DNA of 64,000 nt from Emmonsiellopsis sp. PD_33. Its lineage: Eukaryota > Ascomycota > Eurotiomycetes > Onygenales > Ajellomycetaceae. Positions 9,881-21,300 of this stretch are shown here, piece after piece. A program made the translations under genes and the position numbers. How positions within the stretch are numbered: position 1 is the stretch's first letter; each line of letters opens with the position of its first letter. The notes beneath the pieces were generated by a model. It saw nothing but the letters and a program-made list of their open reading frames with translations. It was not told the DNA's origin and searched no databases. Location of the stretch: the NCBI GenBank assembly GCA_032988165.1, contig JANTQF010000020.1:1-64000 (forward strand). The letters run 5' to 3'.

Positions 9881-12800
9881 CATCTGATTACATCTCATTT
9901 CTCAGATTACTCATATAACTCTCACCTTATATCTAATAGAATAGAAAAGCTGTAAATCAGATTAATCTTAACACTCTAGAAGTATAAACTGCTAATTAAA
10001 ATCTTACTCAGATAGGAGAAAGTATTAGTATAAAGCTTCAGTGATTATAGAAAACTGGTGGAAAAGATCTCTCTATCAATTAGAATTCATGCTATTAAGT
10101 ATAAAGTATAATAGGCCTCTAAGTTTTCTATTCCTTAAAAATTACTACTAATAATTATAGAAATACTTTACAAGTAAGTTAATTTTAGCATCTTTAAATA
10201 CTATTATAATCTATATCAGAATAAGTGGTTTCTCATTAAAAAGAAGGAGTCTGGGAAATATTAAATTATTAATACCTGTATGAACATAAATGCTATTACA
10301 GTTCAAAATACTTATATTTCTCTCAGTATAGATACTTTTGTAGAAGATTTTACTGAGTAAGTTATCATCAGTATAATGAATTTCTTTTCTAAATATAACT
10401 AGATTATCCTGCATGAAAACAGCTATAATATAATAGCCTTTTAAACCTCAATCAGCCTGCTTTATCAGATAACATTACTGCAGGGTGCTACAAATTCTAT
10501 AGCTGTATTTTGCCAAGTTATAGCTCATATTCTTCATTTAAATATTTTTTATTAGGTAGATAATTTTATGAACAACATCAGCATGAAAGGTCTATAATCT
10601 CAGTACAATAATAAAAAAGTTATATCAGAAATTTACTAATTTATTTTAAAGTATCTTTAAAATCTGGATCAGATTTTGATTAGCATCAAGCTCTTAAACA
10701 CATACATTCAGGTTGCAAAATCTGAATTAAGCTGCTCTAGTATAATTCTCATTGGATATATTATTAATACTAATAGATGCCACCCTGAGGCCACTAAAAT
10801 TATCAAAATTATTAAATGGTCTAAATCAACTGAGATCTCTAAAGTCTATATCTTTATTAGTATTTATATGTATTATTACATCTAGATTCTAAACTTTACC
10901 CTTATTTCTAACTTAATCTATTTATTATTCAAGAAAAACACCTTTTTCATCTGAAGATTCAAGCAATTAAATACTATATTAATTCTGAAGATAGCACTGA
11001 CAACTGTTCCTACTCTGCACTGTATTAATTATTCTGAAGGTACTAGAGATATTATAGTTGCAATTAATGTAAGTAAATATAACTAAGGAGAAATACTAAG
11101 TTAATAAGATGTTGAGAATAGGAAGCTTCATTCCTATTAATATAAGAATGAGATTTAGAGCCTAGTAGAGGTAAAATATGATGCAGGAAAATGAGAATAT
11201 CAAGCTGTCCTTAAAATATTAAAGAAATGCTAATATTATCTATATAGTATTTACTGCATTCTAGAAATTAATATAAAAATTTTAATTACTTAATTCAACT
11301 AGATAGCTACTAATCTTTCTGATGCTTTAATAACTAACTAGCTTGCTTGAATTTAGATGTTTAATTTTAATGTTCATTATATTTCTAGTTAAGTTTATAG
11401 TGCTGCTGATGGCCTTTCTTAATGACTACCTACTAATAGTAAGGTATTTAAGGATTAAGATATTAATAAATTCATTAAAATAGAGCTTAATTATATTAGT
11501 ATGGCATCTACCACTATTTCTAATTTCAATACTCTTAATGATATTAATGGTAAAGAATCTCATATTTTTTCACCTTTCTATTCTAATCACAGCAAATTGA
11601 TTGTCAGATATCTCACTATTTTGAAGTAGCCTACTAATATTCCTCACAAGGTTTTCTTAAAATAGTATAAGTATGCATTGAACTACATGATGCATAAGCA
11701 ACATCTATTTCACCAGTTAAATAAAGAGATTCCACTGAGGTATGTAGTAGATAATGCAGATGAGTAGAAGAAAATCATTACTTAAATATATAATAAATTA
11801 GATAATAAAGATTATAAGGCAACTAACCATAAGATCTCTTAGTGATATTAGTGGGAAGGTCTATTCAGTAAGATCAAGATATATTGTAAGAAATACTATG
11901 AATGTTAGTTTCAAGAAAGTAATTATCTTAAGGAGTTACTATATCTAACTTACTGTAACTATCTGTAGGATAAGTAATGTATTAATATTATTAAGTTTTC
12001 AAAGAATCAGGGCAAATCATATGCAGTCATTACTTAGAATGATCTTACTGACTGGGTCAAAGATCAGCTTCTTACTCATGTAAAAGTAGAATATATAGCT
12101 CAGTTCATTTATAAAGATATTATATGTTAGTATGGCTGTTTCCAAGAAATAATATGTGATAGCAGGCTAGAGAATCAGAAATAGACTAGGATTCTCACTA
12201 TCAAGTATCATATCAGATAAATAATGATTTCATCATATAATGTGAAGATAAATAATATAGTTGAGTACAGTTATCACTTTATCTTAGATGCATTAGTAAA
12301 GCTTGCTGCAGATAGGAGAAATTAAGTTAATCATTTTCACTTAGTATTATAAGTAAATTATATCTTCATTTAATAATCAACTGATGAGATGTCATTTCAT
12401 TTATAATACAGCTATAATACTATTCTTTTTGTTGAGCTTGAAGTCCTAACATAGTAAATACTTTCATGGCACACTATTTACTCTCATATCAATCTGATAT
12501 ACATGTAGATCTAACAGTTAGAGAGATAGAATAAGAATCTAGAGGAGGCAGTCTTTCATCTGCAGTACATATAGGAGAAAAATTAGGATCTATTTAATAA
12601 AACTAAGTAATTAGTGTATGATTTAGTTTAGATGAAAGATCTTATTCTTCTGCATGATATTAAAATAGAGACATTCTATTCTATTAAGTTCAACTTCTGA
12701 TAGCTGAGTCTATATCATATGTGAGAGGTAAATTATGAGAAAGAAACTTACTATTTTGAGGAGTTAAATAGCACACTATTCCACAACACTACTGCAGGTA

Positions 12801-12920
12801 ATTAGATAAAGAAATTTTACCTTTACAATGATTAAATATTAGTGGTGTTAGATAATATAGATCTAGTGGAGAATAGTAGTGAGAAGGAAGAAGATGTAAG
12901 TAAGGAAGAGAATACTTTAT
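9881..12920 (+). pseudogene. decayed Ty3/gypsy pol (RT-RNase H-integrase), plus strand
   Basis: A long relic readable in one main frame once TAG/TAA/TGA are tolerated. RT (about 10200-10900): FVEDFTE..., HENSYNIIAFQTSI, and the catalytic box VDNFMNNIS at 10556, where both catalytic Asp are Asn, then LIGYIINTNRCHPEATKI and SKVYIFI at the thumb. RNase H (about 10900-11430): TVPTLHCINYSEGT and KYDAGK.EYQAVLK. Integrase (about 11640-12830): a zinc domain with NHKIS...CKKYYECQF, core CINIIKF.KNQGKSYAV (first Asp to Asn), EIICDSRLEN and IVEYSYHFILDAL (Glu), and a C-terminus ending in an acidic tail near 12900. The RT-RH-IN order is Ty3. Dozens of nonsense changes mean it is long dead. I did not find its LTRs. 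Confidence 0.85.
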
Positions 12921-13432
12921 AATCTCTAATCTTTTATAATAAAAGTTTTATAGTTATTATCTGACTATTGCATTCATTTCTTTATTTCATTCATTTTCTT
13001 TATTTCCTTATTTAGCTATATCTACTTATCAGTTTATTTTCTTTATTAGTCATCTCTTTATAGTTCAAATGCTAGTATAAGTAATATATCAGGATTCAGA
13101 CACATCTTCACATTTCTTTGTAATTTTCTTTATTTCTTTCATTTTATAGCTATTAAGATGGTAGTATGTCTTTCTCACTCTCACATTTTATTAGCTGTGG
13201 CTACCTTTATACCTTACATTTGAAAAATCATAAGAATGTACTCTACTTCATATTTTTCTTTACTTCTTTCTCTCTATCATTCTAGATATCTTAGTTTTAC
13301 CTTCAAATCAACTTATACAACAACATTATATCTACTATTTTCCTCACTACCTTTTTATAAAATGTTAAACCACTGAAATCTACACACTCTGACTTCAAAG
13401 CCTACTAACTTCCTCATCTTAATTAAATATGG
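12921..13432. other. T-rich spacer after the gypsy pol
   Basis: Pyrimidine-rich on the plus strand, with repeated TTTCTTTATTTC-like runs (12955-13150). It may be the 3' untranslated part or an eroded LTR of the preceding gypsy element, but I found no second copy to prove it. No coding signal. Confidence 0.3.
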
Positions 13433-14280
13433 GAAGAAAAAGCTATCAACCATCAAGAAGATTCAGAATTATATTAATACCCTTAACAAGCATATAACTT
13501 TATACTACTAGATTCAGTGTGAAATCACTAATCTGATCATAAGTAGACATGAAGATAGAGAGGAGGAGGTAGCTACATATTTTAAATAGATAAAGAAAGA
13601 TGAGGCCTAACAGATAGTAATATCTAAAGCTAACTTTTACCATCAGATAGTGGAGATTCATTATATTGTGGAGACAGTCAGAGTTCATTAAAACCACTCT
13701 TGGGAAGGGTATAAAACTTGTGTGGAGTACTAAGGGAAAGGTTTTATCAATGAATTCTAACTGATGCTGAAGAAGGAGAAATGATGCTAGTATATAATAA
13801 TTCTCATAAGAAATTATAATTATTTATTTATAGTGAGAAGAATTAATTAAGTAATATAAATTCAGCTATCTTAAAATTCTAAAAGAGATATAAAGCTTCA
13901 TAAGGAGCTAATACTTTCTGACCTTAAGATAGCATCTAAGCCAGATTTTATTAGCTCTAAGTTAAATATAGAAGTCATTTATACCACTAAGCTTTATATT
14001 AGCTCTAAGGGAATTCTCACAGTAGGTACTCTACTAGCTCTCCCTGTACCTACTAACTCTCACTCACTAATTCTCTTATCTCTATTCTCTTAAAATTTTC
14101 AGCCTTAGCCTTCTTCAGTATCATCATATGATTTTCATATAATCAGCTAAATATCTTTACCTTCCTCTTATTCTTCTCAGAATAATTATTATTATTCTGA
14201 GTTAGTTCTAATATCTTCTTCTACTTTCTCATTTAGCACTTCTTGAAACTCTAGTATAGCAGTCTATAATAATAAATGTT
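13433..14280 (+). pseudogene. unidentified coding relic, plus strand
   Basis: One frame stays readable from about 13433 with stops only at TAG/TGA/TAA positions that could be old CAG, CGA or CAA. It starts KKLSTIKKIQNYINTLNK, passes NLIISRHEDREEEVATYFK and IVEIHYIVETVRVH, then a GKGFINEF block. After a less clear part it turns Ser/Pro-rich (PSSVSSYDFHII, SSYSSQNNYYYSE). The first half looks helical. I do not recognise a family. It could be another ORF of the adjacent gypsy element or a captured gene. The C-terminal reading is less certain than the N-terminal. Confidence 0.35.
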
Positions 14281-14490
14281 CATAACATAAAATTTTACAT
14301 TGATATAAAACATCACACAGCACTATATACACTAATAGGATGTTAATAAAATATTAGTAATCAGATTAGTAAACTTCATAATACATCTATAATAACTTGT
14401 ATATTTAGCTATAAGAAGTTTATGTTACTGCAACAAGTTCATTTATCTATATACTTTATTATTTAACTGTTTTTAACTGTTTTACATTGA

Positions 14491-15200
14491 CTCATGATGA
14501 ATAAACAGCTTGATGCTGAGATCTTATACCTTAAACTGGAGATAGAGTAGCTAATACTGAAATACTTTCTAATAGGCTCAGCTATCTCTCCTGAGGATCA
14601 TGAGAATAAATTTTAACTATCTTTAATATCAGGTAGAATATAATATTGCAATCATTCTATCAATCATCAGATAGGCCTCTTTAGTTATATATCTTATAAA
14701 ATGGATATCAATGGGAGATAGATTATCTTACCTCTTTTCTCTTATTTTTCTTTTGTTCCTCCTGTAAGGTACTCATCAGATAGAAGTAAGTTAGATGATT
14801 TCACATATTGGCTTCAGAGGAAAGAGTAGTATATTTTAATAATCATCATCTTATTGCCTGATCTATACTGACAGAAGAGTAGTCTCTCAGGTTGATATAA
14901 CTAGCAACTTGATATTATATCATAAAAGGCTGGTTTTCACATTCAATTTGACTGGCCATTCCTTTAATATTGAAAAACAATTATAGCTTCTGAAAATCAG
15001 AATAGAGATGTTACTATTATATAACATTACTAGTATTTACTTATTAATGTAAATCAATATCTAACTTATCAGCAGCAAGCTTAATAAAATATCTGGTGAA
15101 ATCCATCTACCAGCCCAGTATATCACTCAGTATACTATCAGGTATAATGATGGTAATGTCTTAACTACTAGAATAGCTCAGAATAATTTACTGTCTTAGA
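14491..15200 (+). pseudogene. unidentified coding relic (possible gag-like), plus strand
   Basis: Begins MMNKQLDAEILYLKLEIE, a coiled-coil-like start, then ISPEDHENKF. A second block, RYSSDRSKLDDFTYWLQRKE near 14775-14830, resembles the tryptophan-bearing region of gag proteins. Several stops and at least one frame change interrupt it. The gag suggestion rests only on the coiled-coil start and the W-x-x-R block, so treat it as tentative. It is followed directly by the triplicated basic module. Confidence 0.3.
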
Positions 15201-15289
15201 TTATCTTTTAGCCCCATTGTGCACACAGGCCTAGCATAAATAATAATCTTGATTGAAACATTATTATTATATACTTTTCTCTCACAGAA

Positions 15290-15780
15290 TGATGAGTACT
15301 TCAATGAGAAACATTCAGAGCCCCCAGTGAGAAGGAAAGTGTATAGAATCTTATAGAGGTAAGAGTTAATTCTAAGAAGAAAAGTGTATAAGTTCTAAAG
15401 GGAAAAAGGACATGCTTCATTACAGGAAGTACTCTAATTATAAGCAGTATGAACACCCCTGAGGTGCTATTTATGCTCTAATTCATCTTGTGGCCTGATT
15501 GCTCCTGAACTGTAGGATCTTGGGAAACTCTGAGTTCATCCTATGATAGATGGCTGTAATAACTTAACCCCAAATCTAAGGCCTACTTCTGAAGGAAGTT
15601 CAAATGGGTATTTATAGCCTGTCTGAAATTAGGATCTCCTCAAAGTTAGACTGTATTCTTAGCTTGAAGGACTAACCTAGAAAATAAAATTTATAGACAA
15701 TTTGAGGTTTATTCCTGGTAGATGGGTACCCCTGTATCACATCACTTATAGCAAAGAATTAGTATCCTTTTGAAATTAAA
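15290..15780 (+). repeat. copy 1 of a dispersed basic-protein module
   Basis: First of three diverged direct copies whose shared core reads (plus strand) GAGCCCCCAGTGAGAAGGAA followed by AAGTGTATAGAA. It is followed about 300 bp later by a second shared block (AACCTAGAAAATAAAA, then CAATTTGAGGTTTATT near 15680-15715) that also recurs at about 16350-16400. The core translates as an Arg/Lys-rich segment (EPPVRRK...YR) repeated in each copy, suggesting an old coding domain. Confidence 0.5.
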
Positions 15781-15989
15781 GAATAAAATCAGAGTATTTT
15801 ACCCATTTCTCCACTAGAAGTAACAGTATGTCTCTGTTGATATCATTGGAAGTTGATGTTTCTCCCTCACAGTATCTAGCTAGTATCAGCTGTTCTCTTC
15901 ACTTCTAAATTTAGAAGCATTGTATAGTGACTATATTTAGACATTCTTATTAATGCTGTATACATCATCTTCCTCTCCTACTATCTACT

Positions 15990-16420
15990 TCTCCCCCTCC
16001 TGATGATCCAGGCACTTCAAAAGAGAAGCATACAGAGCCCCCAGTAAGAAGGAAAGCATATAGAACCTCTAAGAGATAAAGGTAAGTTCTGAGAAGAAAA
16101 GCACATAAGTTCTTAAAATAGAAGGATATATACACTGCACTACTAGGAAAGAAGGGTAAGATATCCAACTGTTGATAGTATCTTTAACTTGCTATATTTT
16201 ATAGTGTTAAGAGGCTTGATGAGGCTGTTAGTAATATTCTTATATCCTCTAATTATAATTAATTAAAATGGAAATGTTTTTAACTTTAAGCATTTCAGCA
16301 GATATTCCAATCAAGAGGATTCAGAATTCCAGAAAATATCTTCAACTTGAAGAACCTAGGAAAGCAAACCTATAAACTATTTGAGGTTTATTACTAGATA
16401 TGTCATGGGTTAGCTGAGCA
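15990..16420 (+). repeat. copy 2 of the basic-protein module
   Basis: Contains the shared core (KEKHTEPPVRRKAYRTSKR in plus-strand translation) and, downstream, the AAACTATTTGAGGTTTATT block also present near 15700. The minus strand of the core is open for 67 codons (15965-16168), but the corresponding minus-strand frame of copy 3 gives a similar protein simply because the DNA is homologous, so the coding strand is not settled. The plus-strand Lys/Arg-rich reading looks more protein-like than the Leu/Phe-rich minus one. Confidence 0.5.
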
Positions 16421-17400
16421 AGAATTGTAAATTAATGCCTAACTTGTTCACAGTAAGATTAATATAATAACTAATATAATTAGAAATACCTGGTATTCTC
16501 CAACTATCCAGCCATACTTCTTAATGATCTTACTCAATTTAATGACTGGATATCAGGACAAGTAAGTTTCTGATTCATCTGAGCTTTGAAATGTAGTAGC
16601 AGTAATCAATCAACTAAATCATCTTATTAGAATTAACAATTTAATATATCATTAAGAGTGTCATCAGATGAACTATCATTCTGAAGTGAGCAATGTAATG
16701 TAGTAGTTATTCTCATTCAGTAGGATTTTCATTAAGATTCATCCTCATCTGATGAAAAAGTAAGAGCCATTGAGTTCACAAACCTATCTAGTCAAGATTG
16801 GATGGTCTAGTGGTGAGTTCAATGACCCATATCTTACTAGGTAAATTTGCAAGTTATAGTGTTATTAAACTCTAATAATGTATCTTGTCCATTCTGGATG
16901 GTATATATGTAATAGTAGCTGTAAACTATGAGAATAGTGTGAGTAAAGAAAGGAGATTAAATAAATAGAATAAAATGATTTCTTACATTCAAAATATTTC
17001 TACTGTTAAGCCTCATACAGCAGGTTATGAGATATAAGCCCTCTACCCTCTCAAGAATCTCATTCACCTCTAGACAGCCAGGGAGAAACCTACAATCATC
17101 TTCATTATTAATAGTAGGTAAAATCACATTAAGCTTCAGTAGCTCATCTAGTTGCTGATCACCTCCTTGCTCATTCAGAGCCTCTCTTTTATTATATATA
17201 TTTATTACTATGAATTAGCTTAGAATGTTTATAGCTAGCTTCAGTGCTTTATCTACTGAGTCACTATCAGTAGAAACACTGGATACCCCTGACACAATAA
17301 AATGATAGAGTGCAGGAGGAAGAAAGAAAAAATGCATCTACTCATCAAGTTCTCATCAAGTAGTATATTTCAGTTTCAATGTGAGTAAAGTGATATGTCT
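16421..17400. other. AT-rich DNA without recognisable gene
   Basis: Dense stops in all frames I tried. There are short Gln/Ser-like stretches but no motif. I see nothing I can name. Confidence 0.3.
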
Positions 17401-17439
17401 GGTATATTCATCCACACATATAAAGTATAATAGCCAAAC

Positions 17440-17700
17440 TCCCAGTATGCAAGATATCCTTACTATCTTTAAGTATCAAGCATGATGATGTTACTATAGC
17501 TTAGTCCTTAATGACTTTAAATATTTAGAACTCTTAGTATGCAAGATATCCTCATTATCTTCAAGCATCAAGTATGATGACATTGTAATAGCTCAGATAT
17601 CTCTATTACTCTAAGTATAGCAACATTGTTATAACTTAGTTCTTAGTGATTCAGAATATCCAGTCTCAGTATGGAGGATATCCCTGGCATCTTTTTGAAA
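17440..17700. repeat. imperfect tandem repeat, about 80 bp unit, three copies
   Basis: Units carry the shared phrases TATGCAAGATATCC, ATCTTTAAGTATCAAGCATG, TGATG and ATAGCTTAGTCCTTAATGAC. The first starts near 17453, the second near 17538, and a more diverged third ends with CAGTATGGAGGATATCCCTG near 17690. Differences are mostly transitions. Confidence 0.55.
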
Positions 17701-17849
17701 TTAAAGGGTGAAATCAAGGAATGATGAGTACACTTCCAACACTATAGTAGAGGAAAATACTATTAATATAAAGCAAATAGTTAGAAATGATAATACTACT
17801 AAAGCTGAAGCTGCAAGAGACTATCCTGACCTATCATTTACTTTACTAT

Positions 17850-18040
17850 ACACTTTCCTCTCATAAAGGGCAGGTAGCTCAAAAGAAGAGCACACAGTAC
17901 CTCCAGTGAGAAGGAAAGTGTATAAAACCTCTATGAGGTAAAGGTAAGTTCTGAGAAGAAAAGTGTATAAGTCCTTAAAACAGAAGGATATATATACCAC
18001 ATCATGGGGGAGATAGGGTATCCAAAACAAAAGGAGAAAT
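17850..18040 (+). repeat. copy 3 of the basic-protein module
   Basis: Shares the core of copies 1 and 2 (CAGTACCTCCAGTGAGAAGG, AAGTTCTGAGAAGAAAAGTG, ACAGAAGGATATATATACCA). It is closest to copy 2, with both followed by a GGGTAAGATATCC / GGGTATCC phrase. Minus-strand frames here (17821-18137) are shadows of the same homology. Confidence 0.5.
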
Positions 18041-18339
18041 TCAAATAGGGAAAGTAAAAGGGGCTCAATAACCTAATAGATAAAATAATATTGGAGAATA
18101 TAGGAGTTGTCAGAACTGTAGAGGCAAAGATTGTCAATATAGATGATTATAAAGATGCTATAATGTAGAATCCAATTGATATACTGATTTCATAAAGTTA
18201 ATTTATCTTCTTGATACATACTTTACAGTAATACTGCCACTTAGACCTTTTCCTGATCTTAGTGAAATTCTAATAGTGACTGGGATCTCTCATTCAAGCA
18301 GTATTCTCACCATTACCAATCTTGGGTGAATTGGGGCTT

Positions 18340-18870
18340 GAGTGCAGGGAGCAGATTCAGGCAAATTGGTAGAGATATATGTAGGGAGCAGATTTAGGGA
18401 ATTAGTAGGGATATACATAGAGAGTAGATTCAGAGAATCAGTAGGAATATATGTAGGAGCATGGAGAGCAGATTTGAGGGATCAGTAGGAATATATATGA
18501 AGAGTAGATTTAGATGAATTAGTAGGGATATATACAGGAAGTAGATTCAGAGAATCAGTAGGGATATACATAGGAGCATGAGGAGCAGATTCAGGGAATT
18601 GGTAGAGATATATGTAAGGAGCAAATTCAGGTGAATTGGTAGAAATATACATAGAAAGCAGATTCAGGGAATTAGTAGAGATATACATAAAAGCATGGGG
18701 AGTAGATTCAGAGAATCAGTAGAAATATACATAAGAAGTGAATTCAGGTAAATCAGTAGGAATATACATAGAGAGCAGATTTGGAGGAATTAGTAGGGAT
18801 ATATATGAGGAGCAGATTCAGGCAAATTAGTAGGGATATATACAGGGAGTAGATTCAGATGAATTGGAGA
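18340..18870. repeat. coding-like minisatellite, about 36 bp unit
   Basis: Around 13 head-to-tail variants of GGGAGCAGATTCAGG..AAT followed by TAGTAGGGATATACATA. Unit lengths cluster at about 36 bp, with some carrying a 7-bp insertion (GGAGCAT). On the minus strand a 12-residue repeat is readable (YIPTNSLNLLPM-like). 36 bp is a multiple of three and one strand stays open for 68 codons at 18482-18688, so this may have encoded a repetitive, perhaps surface-type, protein segment. Variants differ mostly by transitions. Confidence 0.75.
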
Positions 18871-19124
18871 CAATTTTATTAAAAATAATAATCAAGAGGA
18901 ATAGAATTATCAATTAAAAATAAAGAAGATAGTCTAAGTAGTGTTGAATCAGCTGTAAACAAGTAATATATGGAAAAGCTAAAGATAAAGAGATACTGAA
19001 TGCAGAAAGAGAGAGCTATAACTAATAAGAGTAGATTTAGTTGCTAGTATTATAAAATAATAAGAATGAAAGAGAAAAACATATATATAGTATAAATAAA
19101 ATTATTTTCTATTTTTCTAACCCC

Positions 19125-20000
19125 ATATTTACTCTGCAGGATCATCTAGAGGAATCTCTTTCTTTTTATTCTTCTTCTTTTTCTTCTCCTTCTTCTCCTT
19201 CTTTTCTTTCTCTTTATTAGCATCCTATTTCCTCTTAGCATCCTCATTCTCCTTCTCATTTGCATTGGCTCCAGTTATCTCCTCAACCTTAATGTTTGGT
19301 TTATTGGTAGGTTCTATCTTTATTATATATCTTTATGCATATGCTTGCCAGTTAAACTCACTAAGATCAGAGGAGTCTTCTCAGGGTCACTTAAAAAAAG
19401 ATGAAATATTAAAAGAGGGTAAGGTAGATCATTTCTTTTTAAAAAATGATGAGATAGATTATTTCTTTTTGAAAGATAATAAAATAGATCATTTCTTTTT
19501 AATTAGTTACTTTTTTGATTTCAATTTCTTTTTTATAGGGCTTGAAGTATACATCATCTCAGACTCACCCTCAGAGTCATTAAATGTAACAAGACAGATA
19601 TGGATATCAGTAGTTATTGAATGAGTATTTATTTTAGATTTAAATTACTCAAAAAGCTTATCAGTACTTAATTTCCATATACTAGAGGTTAATTTTGTTG
19701 CTCCATTCTTAACCAAGACATTACTTGTAATAAATATGTTCACAGGGGAAAGGTGTTTAAGTTTCTAACCCTATTATCAGTGGTTCAAATGATATGTAAC
19801 AACTATTATAAACTCAGTTATTATTGAAAATAAACTCTAGGAACTAATCAAAGTCTGGATTTTATCTGTATAGTTGGTGTGCCAGTAATTAGTAACATAT
19901 TAATAATAAAAGGAAAAACACAAGCTTTACCTAGTAATAGCCAGGCAGTATAGATTTCTAGAGGTGAATTCAGAAATTCACACTTCTATAGGTGAAGAAG
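19125..20000 (-). pseudogene. lysine-rich basic protein relic, minus strand
   Basis: On the minus strand a single protein is readable through decayed codons: NIFITSNVLVKNGATKLT, WKLSTDKLFE, NDSEGESEMMYTSSPIKKK, then three short repeats built on SI..SFFKKK (19395-19515), EFNWQAYA, and a C-terminal tail of K and E (EKEKKEKKEKKKKK... then EIPLDDPAE) ending near 19125. Stops are TGA after KKK, and TAG/TAA, as expected from CGA, CAG and CAA. The acidic/serine stretch followed by long Lys runs suggests a nuclear or nucleic-acid-associated protein, but I recognise no domain. The 119-codon plus-strand opening over 19265-19624 is probably its shadow. Confidence 0.45.
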
Positions 20001-21059
20001 TAATTTATGTGGTTTTAATCTAATACTAGATATTAATATCTTTTCAGTTTTCAGTGTAGTGAATTTTAGTCACACACTGTGAGTTAGTAATTCAGTATGA
20101 GGATGATTATCATCTTTCCTTCATATTTTTTAAATAGCTTATTATCAGGTATAGTTTACTGAGTTTCAATTAAGAAGAGCTAGTAGTAAAGACTTCAGAG
20201 CTGAAAGGCTATCATCAATAATAATTATTAGATTGGATTTCTTTGTTAGGGTGGAAAGTTGAGGAGTGAGATTTCAAGAAGCAGAAGAGAGCTTTGAATT
20301 GACTTCACTATAGTGTAGATAGATAGTAGTAGTACTACATCATTTCTCATGAAGAAATCTAGGGACATTGAGGTAGAATCTCATCCAGGGCATGGTGGAA
20401 GATAATTGGAATGGATGGAATCTATGGATTGAAATATTATAGATTATTCATAGTATAAAAATTGCTAAAAAAATTGCTAAGATAAATGATTATGTAAGTA
20501 GCCCTAAACTCTACCCCTAGGGAGGGAGTGGAAAAAAAATAAGTGCTATTACTATAATTTAAATTATAGATTATGATGTTTATATTCCAACTGAGCTACA
20601 AGCCAACAATTTAATTCTGATACCTCTTATAATGTGGGATAAACAGTATCTTAATATTTAGCTACTATTAGAATACTCTGTGAAGAATTACCAATAATGG
20701 TTTATTACAGATGGAAAATCTATATTAAGGTTTTAAATCTAATAGATAGAGAATAAAGATATAGTTTTATCTCTTCTTTACAGTAATTTAATATATTAAT
20801 GTGATGTTGTAGGATATCAAACTAAAATAGAAATATTTATAATTTATATATATATTTTTTACTCTTTCTTCTTGCAGTAGCTCTATAATCTTCATCATAA
20901 TATTACTACAGCTAACTCATTGCTGACCAGCTACATATATACAATAAATATTATGTATATAAAGTAAATAATCAATGGATTCTATCAGCTTTTTCCTGAA
21001 AGAAACTTGTTGTATTTTTAACTATACAGCCTGAAATAATAATGTGGCCACACCTATAT
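20001..21059. other. AT-rich DNA with one tRNA-like A-box
   Basis: No coding signal. At 20586-20610 the minus strand reads GGCTTGTAGCTCAGTTGGAA, which matches the 5' end and A-box of a tRNA (TAGCTCAGTTGG). No matching T-arm or B-box follows within tRNA distance, only a perfect 18-bp palindrome CTATAATTTAAATTATAG at about 20560. It may be a truncated tRNA or a tRNA-derived repeat fragment. Confidence 0.3.
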
Positions 21060-21300
21060 GAAGCAAAAATAAAAGGAAAAGGAAAAGATAAAGGTCAGGA
21101 ACTAGATCCACACCTAAAAAATCAAAACTAGCACCCAAAATCAACCCAGTCATACATATAAAGTAGAAGGAAAAGAGACAGTAAAAAGCCCAGGCAGAGA
21201 GCTAGCTCTACCCCTTGAAACTAAATGCTCAAAAAAAAAGCTGATAAAATCAACCAAAAGAGATAAAGTAAGATTCATCTAGATTTTAAAGTCTTCAAAA
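21060..21300 (+). pseudogene. Lys/Arg/Pro-rich coding relic, plus strand
   Basis: Plus-strand frames contain PKSTQSYI, RRKRDSKKPRQRASSTP and KKKADKINQKR, a basic Pro/Ser-rich composition like a nucleic-acid-binding tail. Neighbouring frames must be joined to read it, so the order is approximate. No domain recognised. Confidence 0.25.

Noticed and set aside
17821..18137. Minus-strand open frames with Leu/Phe-rich membrane-like proteins
   Set aside because: Similar proteins at 15965-16168 arise from the homologous DNA of the repeated basic module, and the plus-strand reading is more protein-like.
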